Positions 11,901 to 24,327 of a DNA stretch of 64,000 bases are shown here, in pieces. The translations under genes and the position numbers were made by a program. Each line of letters opens with the position of its first letter. Position 1 is the stretch's first letter. A model generated the notes under the pieces. The model did no database searches. It was not told where the DNA came from and worked only from the letters and a program-made list of their open reading frames with translations. The stretch is from Irpex lacteus (Eukaryota; Basidiomycota; Agaricomycetes; Polyporales; Irpicaceae), in assembly GCA_001986395.2 (NCBI GenBank), contig MQVO02000003.1, positions 186,001 through 250,000 on the forward strand. Reading direction: 5' to 3'.

Positions 11901-14900
11901 TTTCATCTAGTATAATCCTGATGCAAGTAAGTCCAGTGGCCCACAATATATGCCCGAGCGTAAACTTACCTTTTGATCCTCGGTGTCCATACTCTCGCGA
12001 GAGGCGGAGAAAGCAGCATGATCGCAAACATTTCCGGGACAGTCACCAGAATTTGGCAGTTTTGAGGGTTGTTGACGCGGTAGTCGCGTGTGTGAATAGC
12101 CCACATACTCTCTAGAGAAGTAGACATGGGTATCAGCCCGGTCTTGAAAGGAAACAAGAACATTGAGGTATGGGTCGACTTACTGCCACTGGATTTGAAC
12201 GTCTTCTGGAATCTAGCGTAAATTTCAGCGGCGATTTGGCTGACTAATGCCTTCGTCGGAGCAATATAGACAAGTGTGTCATTGTCCGAGGACCGTAATA
12301 CTTGTTCCATGGCGTAGTAAGAAATGAACGTTTTTCCTGCGCTCGTTGGTGCTATGAAGGAGCGAATAATCAGTGCTACGATGTGCCCGTGTAAAAACGT
12401 TATACTCACCTACGACAAGTACGGAATGTCCCTCCTGGTCCAGACAGTCTAAAACCTCTCTTTGCCAAGCATCGGGCTTGAAAGATACGCGAGGGTCGTC
12501 CGTGCTGTCCATACTGCGATCCATATACTCTCCGAAGAGTCGGAGCTGCCATTCTATAGGATGCTCGAGAATTGGCATGAACTTATGGACGGGGCTTCGA
12601 GTCTTTGAGCGGAGAAGCTTGACAAATTTGAAGCTAAGCATGTGGTCCTCTGTTGACATATTAGGAGACGACGCTGACAGGGAATCGTAGAAACAAGATA
12701 GGCCTATAGCACGAAGTGCCGTATTCAAAACGGCGAGGGCACTGGAGAAGAGGTTGCCTTTCTCAAACGCAGCCTTCACCACACGCATGATGCGCACGGT
12801 GAAGTCGTCCCTCAATTTTCCTATTTGCTCCGAGTCTTTAGTCTCGGTGCTCTCATGCTCGATCCAATCGAGGAACAGGAGGTGAAGACGGTACAGGCAG
12901 GCCTCGAGAGCGAGCCATCCTTCTTCCAATCGTCGGTTATTGGAGAGACGACCCAATTGGGCAGTTTGTTCCGAAATGGGCAAGGATGAAAGGGTAGATA
13001 ACTGCTCGCGCCACCAAGTATCATTGGAATTATCGCTGTCAATACGTTTCTTCGCTATATTCTGTTGCCGAATAAGATCTGCCTTACTGATGTGGTCTTT
13101 CTTTCCCTTCTTCGATGGTTTGGGTACCTTGAGGGAGTCAAATCTTGACTCTTTAAACGACAACTATATCAGAGACCTCACCTGAGACGTAGAAGGCTTG
13201 GTGGGCTTCGTTACAACTGATTTATGACTCGAATGAACAATGGTGATTCTTTGAAGCGGGCGGCCAAGAGCACCAGTCAAACTCTCTGCTTGCCACTGCA
13301 TCTTGGCTATGAAGCGTTGTTCGGAGCGTAGCTTGCGTTCTCGCTGCCAGTCAGTTAAGGCAACACGGTCTTCTCCGCCCAGATGCTTCGGCAGAATGGT
13401 GCTTGTGTTGTGCCAATGACGTGTATCGGAGAATGGAATATGTAAATCTTCGTCCTCCTCAGACTCAGAATCCTTGCTCTGGCTGAGGACTACGGCCTGT
13501 ACCGACGAAATAGCCTCCTGAAAGAGCGGGTTCTCAAAAGGCATAACTGAAACATCAAACTCTGAAGGTGCCACTGGTGATGCTTTGTGTCTCGGTAGTG
13601 GAAAGCGAGTGCTGAAAGCCTTGAAGTCGATGGACGGCGAACCACAGTTCTTCCATATTTTGTGGACAGCAGCAGTTGAAGCGTTGCCGATAACGTCCGA
13701 GAGAGTTGATGGTCGCCGCTCGATCACGTATGCAAGTAGCTCCAGGAAGATTCGCCCGTCGATATCGAGCTCTCTATCGGAGTAATTGTGCTCCAAGGCA
13801 AAGAAGACCATCGGGAGAAACTTTGAGCGTAGGTGTGACTCCAGTTTTGGATGTAACCGCTTGAGGCTTCGGGCGCGTTCAGTAACAGGTATTTCTGGTA
13901 ACATCACTATGTGCGAGACAGTGAGGTAGAGTAGCATATGATGGAGAGCCTCGTCCCCACGAAAATAAGGGAGCACTTCTCTCACGACTCTGATCACGGG
14001 ACTGTCCTGATCTGCAGCTTCGCTGACTTCAGTGGGTGTGAAGTCAGTAGACGGTGCAGATGAGAATTCCCCACGAATAGTGAGATCGGTGATTTCCAGT
14101 GCTTGTTTGGCCATTCGGATAGCTGTCCAAAACTTTTTCTCTAAACGAGAGTGGAACCCCACGTCTAATCGTTGGTCCAAAACAAAGGAAAGAATCTGGG
14201 AACAATGTAATAGCAGCTAATATGTTATGCGTTGATAACGTACCTTCGAGTCACGGAACTCCACGCCGTAGAGCAAGGTGCATGCAAGCCCTTGCGTCAT
14301 TAACTCGAGAACTGCGTTCCGTTGCAGCAGGATACTGTTGGCGTTCGAGTTGTTGGAAGCCACGACCCCGCCGTCGTTTAGCATAACGTACATGGGCTGC
14401 ACAAATCCATGTTCAGCAATATGGATGGGCGGTCTTGAGCGAGCTTACTAACCCTTCGCTTTCTAAGATACCCCAACCAGTTTGGATCCACAACACTCTC
14501 AAATTCGTGCACTTCCAACCCATCGATCTGGGTTCGCAGATGATGGAGCAACGCTTGGCGAGCAAGACAGCGCGATGAGTACTGAAACGGGTTTTTTTCT
14601 CCCGTTAAAGAAGTAAACCGATTTTCTAGGAGCAGAGATGAGCTCTCCGCCTTTCTGCACTAATGCGCTGCCACTACTAACCGTGCCAGAAGACGACGTC
14701 AAAGTTGCTTGTGCGTTTGAGGAACTCAGATAGAAGCCGCTCGACGGCGTATTTTGCATGGAGGAGCTGCATGCTCAGATCTGTTGCCCCAATTATCCGT
14801 TGACTCAGTCAAGAAGTAGATGGAAAGCCATAAGTATGGCCTTACCTTTGCCACCTAACGCCAGCATTTCATCGTCGAGTATATGCTGCACAAGTGAATC

Positions 14901-15133
14901 TCCTTCAGAGTGATCGTGAGTTCTCGAGTAAGCATACATAGACCAAGTGGCATACCGTGGATGACAAAAGGCTCATCACCAGCGAAATCTCCTACTAGAT
15001 CCATCCAGCGAGCCTTTCTGCTGAGGGCACCATACCAAGCAGAGTCGATATACCGTACTGCAGCTGCTGCATCAACCGAGTCCAGAGAGACTGGCTCTGA
15101 GCCGGCCAAGTTTCCGAAGCCATCTAAGTCCAT
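8975..15133 (-). CDS. Ski2-like DExH RNA helicase, DDX60 type
   Basis: A dozen or so short introns divide this minus-strand gene; start ATG at 15131-15133, stop at 8975. The N-terminus reads ...WMDLVGDFAGDEPFVIHG, then GDSLVQHILDDEMLALGG and YAVERLLSEFLKR, like the N-terminal region of DDX60 proteins. Helicase motifs are in order: I APTSAGKT (12329-12352), Ia-like YIAPTKALVSQ, II ILDEIH (about 11896-11907), III GLSATIGEP (about 11743), GLHHSGMN, V TLALGINAPTK, and VI QCAGRAGRRGYD, split by an intron at 10267-10324. The family are ATP-dependent RNA/DNA helicases related to Ski2; animal DDX60 acts in antiviral RNA sensing, while the fungal role is not established. All core motifs are intact. 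Internal exon borders were only partly resolved, so the protein length is not given. Confidence 0.87.
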
Positions 15134-17193
15134 GCTGATGAAAGTTGAACGCTGTACGTTGTACGTTGGGGTGGAAAGCGAGGTCGAGAAAATTCCCGCT
15201 ACCAGCTTGCTGGTGTAGCGGGTCTTTGGGTCTAGGGTTGAGTTGTGTGCACGCTTGTGTGTTGCACGTGCCGCACGTGACGGGAGTAAGCATGATCTAT
15301 CGTCTACTCGGACAGTCGGACAGTCGTCTTTCTTGCGCGATATAATGAGTACATCGTGAATCGGGATGGGGAAATGTATAGGACTACTGCTCTTTCATGT
15401 ATGCCCGCAGTTATACGGTAGCCATCGGTGTGACTGCTGAGCCTGAGATCGACGTCCATCAGTGTCCCTGAAACTGAAATCATACGTGGGAGCTAATTTC
15501 AGGCGGAGCCTAAGGGCCTGATCTTCTTTCAGAATCGCCCACCAAATCCGAAAAATGAGCTTTTAGCACAGAATTCAGCGCTTGTGTGACTGATGTGATT
15601 ACCTGTGACGCTGATGTGACGGTTGAAACGCCGACTTTAGAAGCAACGGCGCCTGCTCGCTCAGAGGTGGGCTCGCACAGTCTGTAGTCATGTTTTGGGC
15701 ATGTTAAATAGATACTATGACTCTAAACTACCTCTAAATGCTTAGAATAAATTTTCAAGCACTGATATGTACATATCGTATCATAAAGTAGAGATTATCA
15801 CTCAACCTTCCGAGTATACTAGCGCCCGTATCTCCTGATTTGGGGTCTTGGCAGGTCCCCTCATATTATAGATGTATCTCGGTCAATATGTATTCGTTCA
15901 ACTTCATTATTTTTTACAGATACTGCAGTACTATTTCTTATCATTATTGCCATGCAGAACATCTCTGCGAGCTGTTATTCTTGTGCGAGTCCAGCTCTAC
16001 ACCGGTAAACGCTGAAAGGACGTGATGATATTGATGGGGGCTGCCATTTATGTGCGTCACCTTGTGACTCAAGCGTTGGCTACAGAATGCGCATTACAGA
16101 ATGCGCATTCTGTAGCTGAAGCGGCTGCAGATCAGACCCTAAACAAATGTACCCCATATGTTGCGTCCACGCAAAGTTTTAAGTGAAATAAAAGCGACAA
16201 ATCGTTTGGTATTGTCTATGTGCACTATGTGCTATTTTTTGCAGAAATCTACCGGTTTTATTTCGCCCAGAACCAAGTTGGTGTCCGAGTAGCATGTAAT
16301 CAGCCGCTTGAGACCTTTGCACACAAATACCTGCGCACATCCGGCTGCTCTCATTAGTTCGAGCTAAATTTTGGAATACAGAATGCTGAGATATTTGTAG
16401 TCAGAACTGTGTTGTTCTTATGAGCAGAAACGCAAAACCGACCCCACAGTGCTACTGACAAGCCTTAGTGTCCGAGTAGCTGATAGGTCTCAGTAAATGA
16501 CATACCGAGGATCCTGCTTCGGCGCTCCGGCCAGCAGCTTTGTGCGCCCGCCGTGCCACTGGCATGTTCGTACCACTTCCCTACTTCGCAGTTTCGCCTT
16601 GGTAGCGGGTCTAGCTGCGAACGCAGCGATACTTAGTGGATTATGATACTGGTGGGAACTTTGCTTCAGCGCTGGCTGGATCTGGTTGAATGATATATAC
16701 TTCCTCCTGTCGTTTGCCTCGTGCACGTGGCGAGCAGCTGATGTACGTGTTATCACTCAGCACCGTAAAGGGATGATGTAAGATACTAAAACATCCAACC
16801 GAAGACGTCGACGGATCCGAGATCGAACGGTTCGGTTTGAATTCGATTAGAGCCAGATATTGGCTGCAAACCTGGAGAGCAGCGTGATGACTATCCATAA
16901 CGACCAGGAAACTCGAGAATCATAGCATATGAGACACTCCTGCAGACGAAGAAGCTACAAGGCAAAGGTATCGGCCGTAACCTGATCGTGGTCCTTTGGT
17001 AAGGAGCAGCCCCCATGATCGCCACATTTGAGTATGATGTACATGAACACATTAACCGTGGTAGTGTAAGCTAGAAAATACAAACAGTCCACATTACAAT
17101 ACAAGACATTGATATACTCCTCGAACAGGGATTGTCCGCCAACAATGAGCAAAGAATACAGCAGAGTAGTGACATACTCAGACTCCCCTCATC
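15134..17193. other. Two-kilobase intergenic interval
   Basis: This holds the helicase promoter (no obvious TATA) and the 3' region of gene E. It contains a perfect 16-bp inverted repeat at 16080-16115. A short direct repeat, GTGTCCGAGTAG, occurs near 16281 and 16469. No coding family is recognisable in any frame. Confidence 0.5.
16080..16115. repeat. Perfect 16-bp inverted repeat with 4-base loop
   Basis: CTACAGAATGCGCATT (16080-16095), loop ACAG, then AATGCGCATTCTGTAG (16100-16115). It would fold into a strong hairpin or cruciform. No transposon boundary or terminator role is evident from the flanks. Confidence 0.85.
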
Positions 17194-20100
17194 CTAACTG
17201 GCCGCGAGTGCGAGGGACGTAGACGGCAGGTGGGCTTGGTGGTGCCAAGGGACCATAGGCACTTGTACATTGTCGAGCAATGAGACGTACTCGTACTCGG
17301 GTGAGACACCCTGCCCACCGGCTATGCCACAATGACCAGCAGGGAAGTTGATGACGGCGGGAGGCAGAAACACCCGGTCTTCACTCATACCAGAAAATCC
17401 CGTCTTGGCTTTCGCAGAGACAGCACGAATAGCAACGACCATAACCCTCGCAGCATCGACCGAGTTATCAGGACACTCGAGGTCTTCAAGCTGCGCGTAC
17501 TCCTCCATCACGTCCCAGTCCAGCTCGTCCAGGGTAAACGACGTTGATGCCTCGAGAACGCTCGGGTATATGCGTCTCTGTTCGTCGAAGTCGGTGATGT
17601 TCTGCGCAAATTGAGGGTGGGGGTAGTACTCCGTAGGTGACGGCAGGGGTGGAGTTGGGGGTTCGACGGTGATTGTGGGTACCGCAGACTGCAGGGATGA
17701 ACTCTCCTCGAGAAGTGAAAAGTAGCCAAACCCGACAGACTCAACAGACGGTGCCTCTGCGGCGGACGTATCGAGCATACCAAAGACACTCTCCAGAAGC
17801 TCCGGTGGCTGCTCGTCTGCCCACGCGCACAGCTCCTTCCACACATCACCCTCTGACTCTGGCTGATCTGGTGAGTTTGAGTCGGCTGAGTTAAGAACGT
17901 CGCTGAAGTCCCATGAGAGCTCGTCCGAGGTCCATGAGGTGTTCAAGTCGGAGTCGAAAGAAGACTGAGCGCTGGTGTACTCTGCGAGCTCTACGTGTTC
18001 GCCAGTACTCGCAACGACTTCGCCCTGACCTGCCGCATCGACGCAAAAAGAACTTCCATCGCCGTGAGGGTCTGCCTTATACGCAAGGAGCTCCTGCCAT
18101 AACGGATCCGTCTCGTCAAAAGGAGGATGGTCACCGTCCAACCCGTCTTCGTCAGTGGCTCTATGCTTCCCCTTGCCATCCTTCCCAGAGGCATACACAG
18201 ATCCAGAAGCTCCCTGATAGCTTGGCCCATCGTTACGAACGTCCGAGACAACATGTTGCGCTTCTCCATCCAGAGATCCCACGTTTGCTTGCCCCACTGG
18301 TACCTCTGGTCGCGCAGCCGCATACAAGCCCCTCTCCTCACCCATAACAAAGTCAGGTTTCGGGAGTTGTTCAGTAGGCGAAGTCATCTTGATAAGCGGC
18401 GCATACGCATCTTCCTCGCAGTCCATAGACTCAAGCTCAGGCCCAGCAATACGACCCGCGGCCAATAGAGGAATCTGAAGCTGTAGTGCTGGTACTGTAG
18501 CGTTCGATGAATGAGTTGGTCCAGCGGATACCAAGGAATGCGTCGGTGCCAAACTACTTCCAGAGCCCAATGACGACGACTGCAGTAGCACTGGCTGCGT
18601 TATCCTCAACATCGGCGACGGATCAAAGGAGAGACTGCCCGACGCAGACGCAGATGGGGGCTGAGATTGAGACGAACGCATACACTCTTCCACAGCCAGT
18701 GGCACACCCACCGACAAAGAAGGAACGAGTGGTGGGGTGATCGGCATGAGTGGCGGGAGTGGCGGGGGTAACTGCCCGACGGGGAACGAAGGTAACACCG
18801 TTGTTAGCGGTGGTAGCGGTGGGGGTTGTGCCGTCGTTGGAAGAGGAAGAGTTGGGAGAGTGAGAGTGGGAGTGGGCGGGATGATGGATTGCGGGTGAGT
18901 TGTGATTGGGATGGTCGGGATGTCAGTGGTCGGCGCTGGAGGATGCGGTGGCGTGAAAGGGGATGATGAAAGAGGTAGGCTTGGGGGTACAATGAGAGCG
19001 GGAGCGAGAGGCATGGACGGAAGCGGAGGAGTCGCGATATATGGAGCATCGTTGTTCGTCCGAGAACCTGCAGTACTAGTAAAGTACGGCAGAGGTGCCC
19101 TTGGAACTGGGGCTCGAACATCGATAGGGACTATCGGTTGTGGTGGCAAGTCGAGAGAGTACGAAACACCATCATCCCCCGCAGGCCATCCAGACTTCAA
19201 ACTCTTGGTCCCAAGATTCTCTTCAATAGACGGCACACCAAGACCATCCACAGGCAACCCCGGCAAAGCTAACCTCCCACTCTCAGGCGTCGGTACGAAC
19301 GAAGAGTTCTCGCTCGCGAAGGATGCTTCCCGTGTTAGACGGGGCGTCGGTAAGGACGCTTCCCGCGTTAGACGGGGAGTTGGGAGGGAGATTGAGTCGA
19401 GTGGGGGCGTTGGGATGTATGCACACTCTACCCGGCCTCCGCCTCCTGAGTCGGCTAGTGGTACCAGATATGGGAGAGGCACCGGCCAAGAACCAGAAGA
19501 GACCTATACACCAAGCATCGTTGGTCAGACTCCCGTCTAGAGGTATATAATACTCGGGAAGTGAGAGGACATACCGTAACAGAGTCTGCGTTCCTCGAAT
19601 CTAGAGGTGGCGTCGCAACATACGGATAGTCCGCTCCGCCTGCGCGACCTGAGTTGGTTTGTGACGCTAGATACGGGAGAGGTGGCTGTGGCTGTGGCGC
19701 TACCAATGACGGAAGAGATGGAGGCGGGGTAGACGGTACGACGATACACTCCGGCACCTCCTCATCAGCCTGTACTGTCATAGTCGTGTCTGACTGTATG
19801 CGAAGAGGCGCATTGCCCCTAGCGGACAGAGTGGTATTGGAGTCACTCGGAAGGATTGACGACCCGGTATATGCGTCTGATTGCGGGTCGTCCATCCGAG
19901 GGACGTGAGCTGGACGTGCGATATCGTTCCCAGCTCTCAATTGCTCGCTGTTAGAGACCTGCGATGCAATTGTTTATCAGCTCTCGATTAGCTTCTGCAA
20001 GCGAAAAGTGCATACATGAACGTCCAGAATGACAGCAGAATCACTCGCTGTCTTCTTCAGTACTCTGTCAAACACACTCGGCAATCGTGGACGCCAACTC

Positions 20101-21084
20101 GGTCCAAACCTTTCAACAGCCTTCTGCACAAAGCCCGGCGAAGGTACAACCTCTGGATTACTAGCATGCCTCCTCTTCCTCGCATCGAGTACCCTTTTCA
20201 CGCGACTGTTCTGCTTGAACCACGTAGAGCCGTATGTCCGATGGTACCGCGGGATGACGGAGAGGAAGGAGGGGAGACGTGGGTGGAGGGATAGTTCGCG
20301 ATGTGTTGGTGTCTTTCGGCAAGTCTTGGTTGGTTCAGTGGAGGACCAACGAGCTATCCCCGGTCTTGAGACTTCAAAATACCCTTCGTCGTCTGAGTCG
20401 TGGAGGCCATAGATCGTTTCATAGCGGCCCACGCGGCGGACTGCCATACTCACATCAGTACTTTGAGTGTCATGGTGCTCGTGTAGCGGCTCATCAGGTG
20501 GCGTGGGTGGCGAGGAAGTGGAAGTGAGAGATTGAGAGTGGAGGACGGCGGACGCAATGAACGCCTCAGCTTCGCGCAATCTCGTCTCGGATGAGCCGTC
20601 CCCGTCCGTTGAGTCGCGTAAATCGATACCAGCCAGCTGGGAGAGGACATGGGCTTGTTGGTCGTCTTGTGTGAGGTCGATGGGGGATGTGAAGTCTAGT
20701 CCCAGTACTGATGGGTGGCGAGGAGGCGAGTCTGGGAGAGGGTTGCTGTAGGCAGTGTCGCTCGCCACCTCGTTGTCGTCCTCCAACTCGTCTTCCTCTT
20801 CGCTCTCGTCCTCGTCCTCTGCGCCACCCCGGTCATTAGCGTGCGAACTAGCCTCCGGGGCGTCTTCATAGTCTGGGAGGTCTTCATGCACAGACTCTGG
20901 GGACGGTGCGTTCGATCTACTGACGCTAAGCCGCACTACACGTCTGGTCAGAGGTGACACAAGCTTATACGACGCGGGAGGACTCACGTTTGACCTTGCG
21001 CCAGCTGATGCTCGTCTCGTCTCGTGTGATCTCGCGTGCAGTCACAGGGAGGACACCCAGGAGGGAAGTGACATCGAGGGCCAT
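17194..21084 (-). CDS. Gene E1: large proline-rich low-complexity protein (1236 aa)
   Basis: Four exons (21084-20988, 20935-20016, 19958-19575, 19503-17194) give an unbroken frame of 1237 codons. The N-terminal third has an acidic run (ESEEEDELEDDNEV), a PIDLTQ motif that resembles a SUMO-interacting motif, and a basic segment (VKRVLDARKRRH). The centre is dominated by Pro, Ser, Thr and Leu, with about three copies of a degenerate motif LPY...S...Y(V/I)(A/P)TPPL(D/P)S. The C-terminal third is acidic and Ser-rich. No catalytic domain is visible. It is divergent from kinase gene F1 across a 413-base shared promoter. A truncated copy (E2) lies at 40.2-41.1 kb. It may be a scaffold or nuclear regulator; that is a guess from composition. 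Confidence 0.72.
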
Positions 21085-23360
21085 GGTGGGCTATGCGGTG
21101 GGGAGTGCTGGTGGTGGTGGGTTCAGTGCAGCTGTAGCGAGAGGGCGAGTGTCTCATTAGAGCGCGTGTAGCCAGGGGTGTGTTGTGAGAGACCAGTGGC
21201 GAGGGCCATAGCGCGTGCGACGGGGACAGCATTGGAGAGACAAGGGGTGTGTCGTTGTGAGGCAGTGTGACGTGACTAGGAGCGAGGTGGTCGGTGTACA
21301 TGTTGTATTCGAGGACAATAACGAGGAGGACAAGGACGGACCGGTCACAGTACGCGATCACCTGACGAGTGACGCGACACTCGCTTACATCAGCACGCCC
21401 ATGCGTCTGCCTCAAGTTCAACATCCATACCAGTGTCTGTCACGCTCTCTCCTCGTTCCTCGACATCGACTCCAAGGCGTTAGGCCTGCACTGCGCGATG
21501 TCTGCCCAGGTGTACTCTGCTGGCATGTCACACGCCCCGCGCACTCGCAACCCCCTCGCTCCCACCGTCAGCCATCAGGCGACCAACGTCAGGCCGTTTC
21601 CCCAGATGCCGACCCCTCCTCCACCGAAACCCCAGCTCAAACCTGCGGACCCTCCGTTGCAGCGACAGACGGCCAAGGTCACGCCTCCGTCGCCGCCGAA
21701 AGTTATTGTGGACAAGAGCGGGAATATTAATTTGTCACGCGGGGCTTTCTTGGGGGAGGTAAGTGTCGTTCCTGTGACGCTGTGTCAATGTACTAACACT
21801 ACGCAGGGAGGGTTCGCTCGCGTGTATGAAGCTCGTGACCGACATGGATTCCGCTACGCCGTCAAAGCCATCAGCAAGCAGTCGCTCATCAAGAAAAAGG
21901 CCAAAACAAAGGTAAGGACCTGTTTATTTGAATGACAGTAATACTTACACCTCGTAGCTCTACGCAGAAATCAAGATCCACCGGTCGCTCACCCACCCAA
22001 ACATCGTCCAATTCCAAGAAGCCTTCGAAGACTCGGAGAACGTCTACATGACGCTCGAGCTCTGCCACAACGGCTCCCTCATGGACATGCTCCGCCGACG
22101 CAAATCCTTCACAGAACCCGAGTCCCGCTTCTTCATGGTCCAGCTCATCGGCGCCTGCCACTACATGCACAACCACCAGGTCATCCACCGCGACCTCAAG
22201 CTCGGGAACATCATGCTCGACGCAAAGATGAACGTCAAGGTCGGGGATTTCGGCTTGGCGGCCCTCATTGAGAATCCTGGAGAGAGGAAAAAGACGATTT
22301 GTGGGACGCCGAATTATATTGCGCCGGAGGTGTTGTGGGATACTGCCAATGGACACAGCTTCGAGGTCGACACGTGGTCCGTGGGGGTTATTCTATACAC
22401 GCTCGTCATCGGGAAGCCCCCGTTTTCGACGAAAGACACCAAGGACACCAACGCCATCTACCGGTAAGTGCCAAGTATATTATTTTAACCTCGCTAATAT
22501 CCTTGTAGACGGATTCGGGACAACGACTACGAATTCCCACCGGACCGCACAATCTCCCGCGAAGTCCAAGACATGGTCCAACAAATCCTCGCCCTCAACC
22601 CGGACGACCGCCCGCCCCTGCTCTCCATCATCGACCACCCCTGGTTCACCCACGGCGTCGTCCCCTCACACATCCCCGTCCTCGCACGCGACTCCACCCC
22701 CGACTTTCGGCACATCACACCCGCCATGTCCAAGCTGAACTTGTCGTCGCTTCGTAAGCAGGCGTTGTTGGATGACGATGTACCGCTGGAGCCGTTGGGT
22801 GGGAGTGGGAGTGGGAGTGGGAGTGGGAGTGGGAGTGGGAAGTCAAGAAGTGCGAGTCTGGCGCAGCAGGAGAAAGAGTTCCAGAAGGCGGTCCAACCCG
22901 GCTCTCCCATCTCTGCGCTGCTCACCTCTGCGCGTCAGCCGCTCGTCGTCGGTCCTATGCCGACTATGCCCCGGGGTGAGCAGCCGTTGATTCGCAAGTT
23001 GCAGGCGGCCAAGGAGTCGAGGTCGCCGCGGGTGAACGCGCTGAGGAGGGTGGAAGAGGAGGAGGATGGGGATGCGGGAGAGGAGAAGAAGGAGAAGAGT
23101 AGGAAGAAGGAGTTGGAGAGTCAGAAGGCGAGGATTGTGGCGCAGATGATGCCTAGTAGTGCTCCTACCCCGACCCCGGGAGAGGAGGAGGATGAGGAGG
23201 GGGAGGGGGAGAACGAGAACGTGCCGCCGTCGTCGAGTGTTCAGTCTCATAATATGAAGTTGAAGAAGAGTATGGCGATGAAAGCGAAGGACGAGGTTGC
23301 TTCTATCACGCCCTCCTCGTTCTCTAACACGCAAGGCACGACGACGTTCGACGCAGCCGC
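20212..23360. repeat. Duplicated segment, copy 1 (E 5' part + promoter + F kinase part)
   Basis: Homologous in the same orientation to 40222-43345. The left limit is inside E exon 2 (near the Trp-Phe-Lys codons), the right limit in F after the codons for FDAAA. Exons, the shared promoter and intron positions are all retained between the copies, while the introns have diverged, so the duplication is not recent. Confidence 0.85.
21085..21497. promoter_or_regulatory. Shared divergent promoter of E1 and F1
   Basis: 413 bases between the start codons of E1 (minus) and F1 (plus). The matching interval in copy 2 (41077-41497, 421 bases) is strongly conserved, more so than the introns, which suggests functional constraint. 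No TATA box is obvious. Confidence 0.55.
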
Positions 23361-23541
23361 TTGTCTGTCTACTAACCAGCCCTTCACAGCTATTTCGATC
23401 ATACTTTTTCTCGATGCCATCATTCACGGTCCGAGCGCCTGCCCCTTGCCTTATCCGCCCACCCCGCCTCTCTCATTCTCACCCTCACCTCACTCATTCA
23501 CAAGTCTCAATGCACGCGCGCTTATCGTCAAATCAAACTGA
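21498..23541 (+). CDS. Gene F1: Polo-like kinase lacking polo boxes (634 aa)
   Basis: Four exons (21498-21758, 21807-21911, 21958-22463, 22509-23541), 635 codons. Kinase domain at about residues 80-350: Gly loop [12 protein letters not shown], catalytic Lys in [22 protein letters not shown], activation segment [15 protein letters not shown], all intact. The linker holds a GGGAGT hexamer expansion (22801-22838, Gly-Ser). After the codons for TTFDAAA the sequence leaves homology with F2 and ends in about 60 unrelated residues, so the two polo boxes that normally localise and restrain the kinase are missing. It could be a constitutively active or mislocalised kinase, or a decaying copy. No internal stop is present. 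The upstream in-frame region was taken as 5' UTR, since both copies share the MSAQVYSAG start. Confidence 0.8.
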
Positions 23542-24327
23542 CAGGGTTCCCCGGTGAGTCGATACATTACAGACCAGAATAATTCCACTAGATAGGGAGA
23601 GATTTAGAGCAGTAAGAAACGTACAGCGCGATCATGCGACTGTACGCTTCTCTGCTCGATAACTCACGTGCTGTCTGTCTAGATTGGGACGTATGTTCTG
23701 TGGGAATTCGTATGTTAGCGAGGGGAATTGGTCGGGGAGAGTCGGGAGGCGGACTTACGGAGGAGGAGTAGTAGTCGCGAGATTGCCTAAAAAGGCAATT
23801 TTGGTGAGTTTTGTGCATCTTTACAAGTACGCAGACGGCTCACCACTGTCGTTTAGCCTTGTAACGCCCTAATCACGCTGCAGGTCTAAATAGACACTCA
23901 GTAAGTCGTTTTTAACTCTATCGATGATTGTGGTACTCACGGGATTCGCAGAAATCCCACGCGAACGCCGCAATCGATATCTGCGCGATAAAGCCCGGAC
24001 TAGCTCCTACGAGACTCCGTTAACGACGATCTGGGCAGACAAGGCCAAGAAGACTCACCAGAACTCCATGTAGCGACCCTACGAGGAAAGAGAGGTCAGG
24101 GAGGCTGCTGCTGCGCAGCAGCACCACAACACAGTGAGTAATCACCTCTTTATGCTCGGACTGAGGCTTACTCACCTCAGAATCGCCTCAGAGCATCCAG
24201 CGGACACACGGCGCATCATACGAGCAAGGGAGCCCCGGCATACGCCTACAAGAGGCTCGTTGGCATCGAATGTAAGATAGATGAAGATAGGACGTACCTG
24301 ATGCGGGGCCAGGTCATCAAGTCATCG

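Noticed and set aside
22843..23427. Long minus-strand ORF opposite the first kinase gene (194 codons)
   Set aside because: It is the Leu/Arg-rich antisense shadow of the Ser/Glu/Lys-rich linker. The same shadow appears opposite the second kinase gene (42669-43526).
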